NCBI GenBank assembly: GCA_964446595.1
Contig: CAYUPY010000057.1
Location: 1 to 7,350, forward strand
Direction: 5' to 3'
Length of the DNA: 7,350 nt
Source of the DNA: CAYUPY01 sp964446595
Lineage (GTDB): Bacteria; Patescibacteriota; Dojkabacteria; J137; JAEUSD01
The translations under genes were made by a program, and so were the position numbers. The notes below the pieces were generated by a model. The model did no database searches and was not told the origin of the DNA. It was given only the letters and a program-made list of their open reading frames with translations. Below are positions 6,628-7,350 of the stretch, in pieces (the stretch's first letter is position 1; each line of letters starts with the position of its first letter).

Positions 6628-6646
6628 ATTTAGTGTTATTGGAACT

Positions 6647-7096
6647 ATGATTATTGATTTTATAGCGGGGACAGATGAAAGTGAACCCGGAACCCCTCAA
6701 GAGTGGCCCACTACTTTAGAACTTAGCGGTAATGAAGTGTGGAATGCACATCGCTTTATTACTCTCCCTAACAATGTTGAAGCTTTGCGCCAATTTCAAG
6801 AAGAAACCTTGGATCAACGTAGCCGGCGGTTATTATTTCTAGCAGGTCTGAACGTTATGGTAAGTGAGCAACTTTATAACCATAAAGGGAATAAGATTGC
6901 TAACTATATTCGCAATGAAGTAAGTCGGATAACTGCTTTAATTTATATTCTTTCAAACAGTAACAATCAAACACTTAATTTAGCAGAGTATGTAGAAAAG
7001 TTAGAGCTAGAGTTAGATTCACTAGAAAATTATTTGCTGGCGGAGGACAACTTGGTGAGGAAGTACTGGAAAATATGGTTCGTGAATGAAGGCTGA
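6647..7096 (+). CDS. Hypothetical protein, 149 aa
   Basis: I do not recognise this protein. It is acidic at the N-terminus (DFIAGTDESEPGTPQEWP, a proline-rich, probably disordered stretch of about 20 residues) and then mostly helical, with a likely coiled-coil segment LAEYVEKLELELDSLENYLLAED near residues 112-134. No signal peptide, membrane segment or catalytic motif is seen. The start ATG 6647 has no Shine-Dalgarno and no convincing promoter; weak -10-like TTTAAT (6624-6629) or TGTTAT (6634-6639) are the only candidates. It lies divergent from the response regulator, across 136 nt with inverted repeats, so it may be a target of that regulator (inference). Its last 67 nt overlap the end of the convergent tatD gene, so its final residues (LVRKYWKIWFVNEG) are encoded opposite tatD sequence. 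Confidence 0.6.
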   Translation: MIIDFIAGTDESEPGTPQEWPTTLELSGNEVWNAHRFITLPNNVEALRQFQEETLDQRSRRLLFLAGLNVMVSEQLYNHKGNKIANYIRNEVSRITALIYILSNSNNQTLNLAEYVEKLELELDSLENYLLAEDNLVRKYWKIWFVNEG

Positions 7097-7350
7097 TTCA
7101 CCTCCCCTCGTTTGCCTTCTGGGGCTAAGTAGGGAGCATCGGTTTCAAAATACACACCACGACTGTAGAAATCTGCAGGAGACCAGTCGGATGATATTTT
7201 ACCGAGGACTTTTCGGTACACCTCTTGTAGCTCAGTTGAGCGCTTGAAAGTGACTATGCCGTTTGCTCCTAAACCCCAACCTGCATCTAGCACTTTCTTA
7301 GCTGTGGCATAGTCACCAGTATAACTGTGAAAAATGCCAGTGACACCCTG
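7030..7350 (-). CDS. tatD: TatD-family metal-dependent hydrolase (DNase), C-terminal part
   Basis: The 106 visible residues run in from the right edge and match the C-terminal half of TatD amidohydrolase-fold nucleases: GIFHSYTGDY with the metal-binding His (visible residue 8), LGANGIVTFKRS, then FETDAPYLAPEGKRGEVNQP with Glu69 and the metal-ligand Asp71. These proteins act as 3'-5' exonucleases or deoxyribonucleases in repair. GTG 7293 is not the start, since the frame stays open and TatD-like to the window edge. The protein ends KLSSASK about 20-25 residues earlier than usual; the helix that normally carries a T..N..rlF motif is missing. The gene converges on and overlaps the 149-aa gene by 67 nt. 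Family assignment is firm; activity of the shortened form is uncertain because the metal ligands seen are intact while the last helix is lost. Confidence 0.9.
   Translation of the reverse strand, partial: QGVTGIFHSYTGDYATAKKVLDAGWGLGANGIVTFKRSTELQEVYRKVLGKISSDWSPADFYSRGVYFETDAPYLAPEGKRGEVNQPSFTNHIFQYFLTKLSSASK

Noticed and set aside
7293..7350. tatD starting at GTG 7293
   Set aside because: The frame continues upstream to the window edge with clear TatD sequence, including the metal-binding His, so the gene is simply cut by the window.
1..7350. CRISPR arrays, tRNA or rRNA genes, insertion sequences
   Set aside because: No regularly spaced repeats, cloverleaf-forming segment, rRNA-like stretch or transposase motif was found on either strand.

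Overview
This 7350-base window reads like part of a small-genome, AT-rich bacterium. Patescibacteria (Candidate Phyla Radiation), perhaps Saccharibacteria, is my best guess, with low confidence. The reasons are genes without Shine-Dalgarno sequences, two promoters placed so close to start codons that the mRNAs should be leaderless, and a valyl-tRNA synthetase without the usual C-terminal coiled-coil arm. No codon reassignment is needed to read the genes.

Layout. (1) Bases 1-643 hold the 3' part of an unrecognised helical protein gene. It reads as one protein only if two -1 frame changes are allowed, each in a homopolymer (T5 at 28-32, A8 at 216-223). (2) Bases 676-962 hold an extended -10 promoter and a T-box riboswitch with mutually exclusive antiterminator (826-883) and terminator (874-949 plus a U-tract). 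(3) Bases 974-4421 are the apparent T-box operon: a stand-alone PD-(D/E)XK nuclease-like protein of 256 aa, overlapping by 11 nt the start of valS (895 aa), which carries an extra block of about 130 residues in its editing domain. (4) Bases 4448-6544 hold a sensor histidine kinase (+) and an OmpR/PhoB-type response regulator (-), converging tail to tail with 2 nt between them, each with its own start-proximal promoter. (5) Bases 6511-6646 are a divergent intergenic region with overlapping inverted repeats, followed by an unrecognised 149-aa gene (+). (6) From 7030 to the right edge lies the 3' part of a TatD-family metal-dependent hydrolase gene (-), ending early and overlapping the 149-aa gene by 67 nt.

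How the parts may work together. The T-box should read uncharged tRNA through its UGGU bulge (complement of an ACCA tRNA end, as tRNA-Val has) and let transcription pass the terminator when valine is short. valS is the expected target, but the first gene after the switch is the nuclease-like gene, so both should be induced by valine starvation. This is the most unusual arrangement here. The kinase and regulator probably form a two-component pair although they are not in one operon. valS and tatD look like ordinary host genes; the material between them looks more AT-rich, and both flanking genes end early where they face it, which may mark an insertion.
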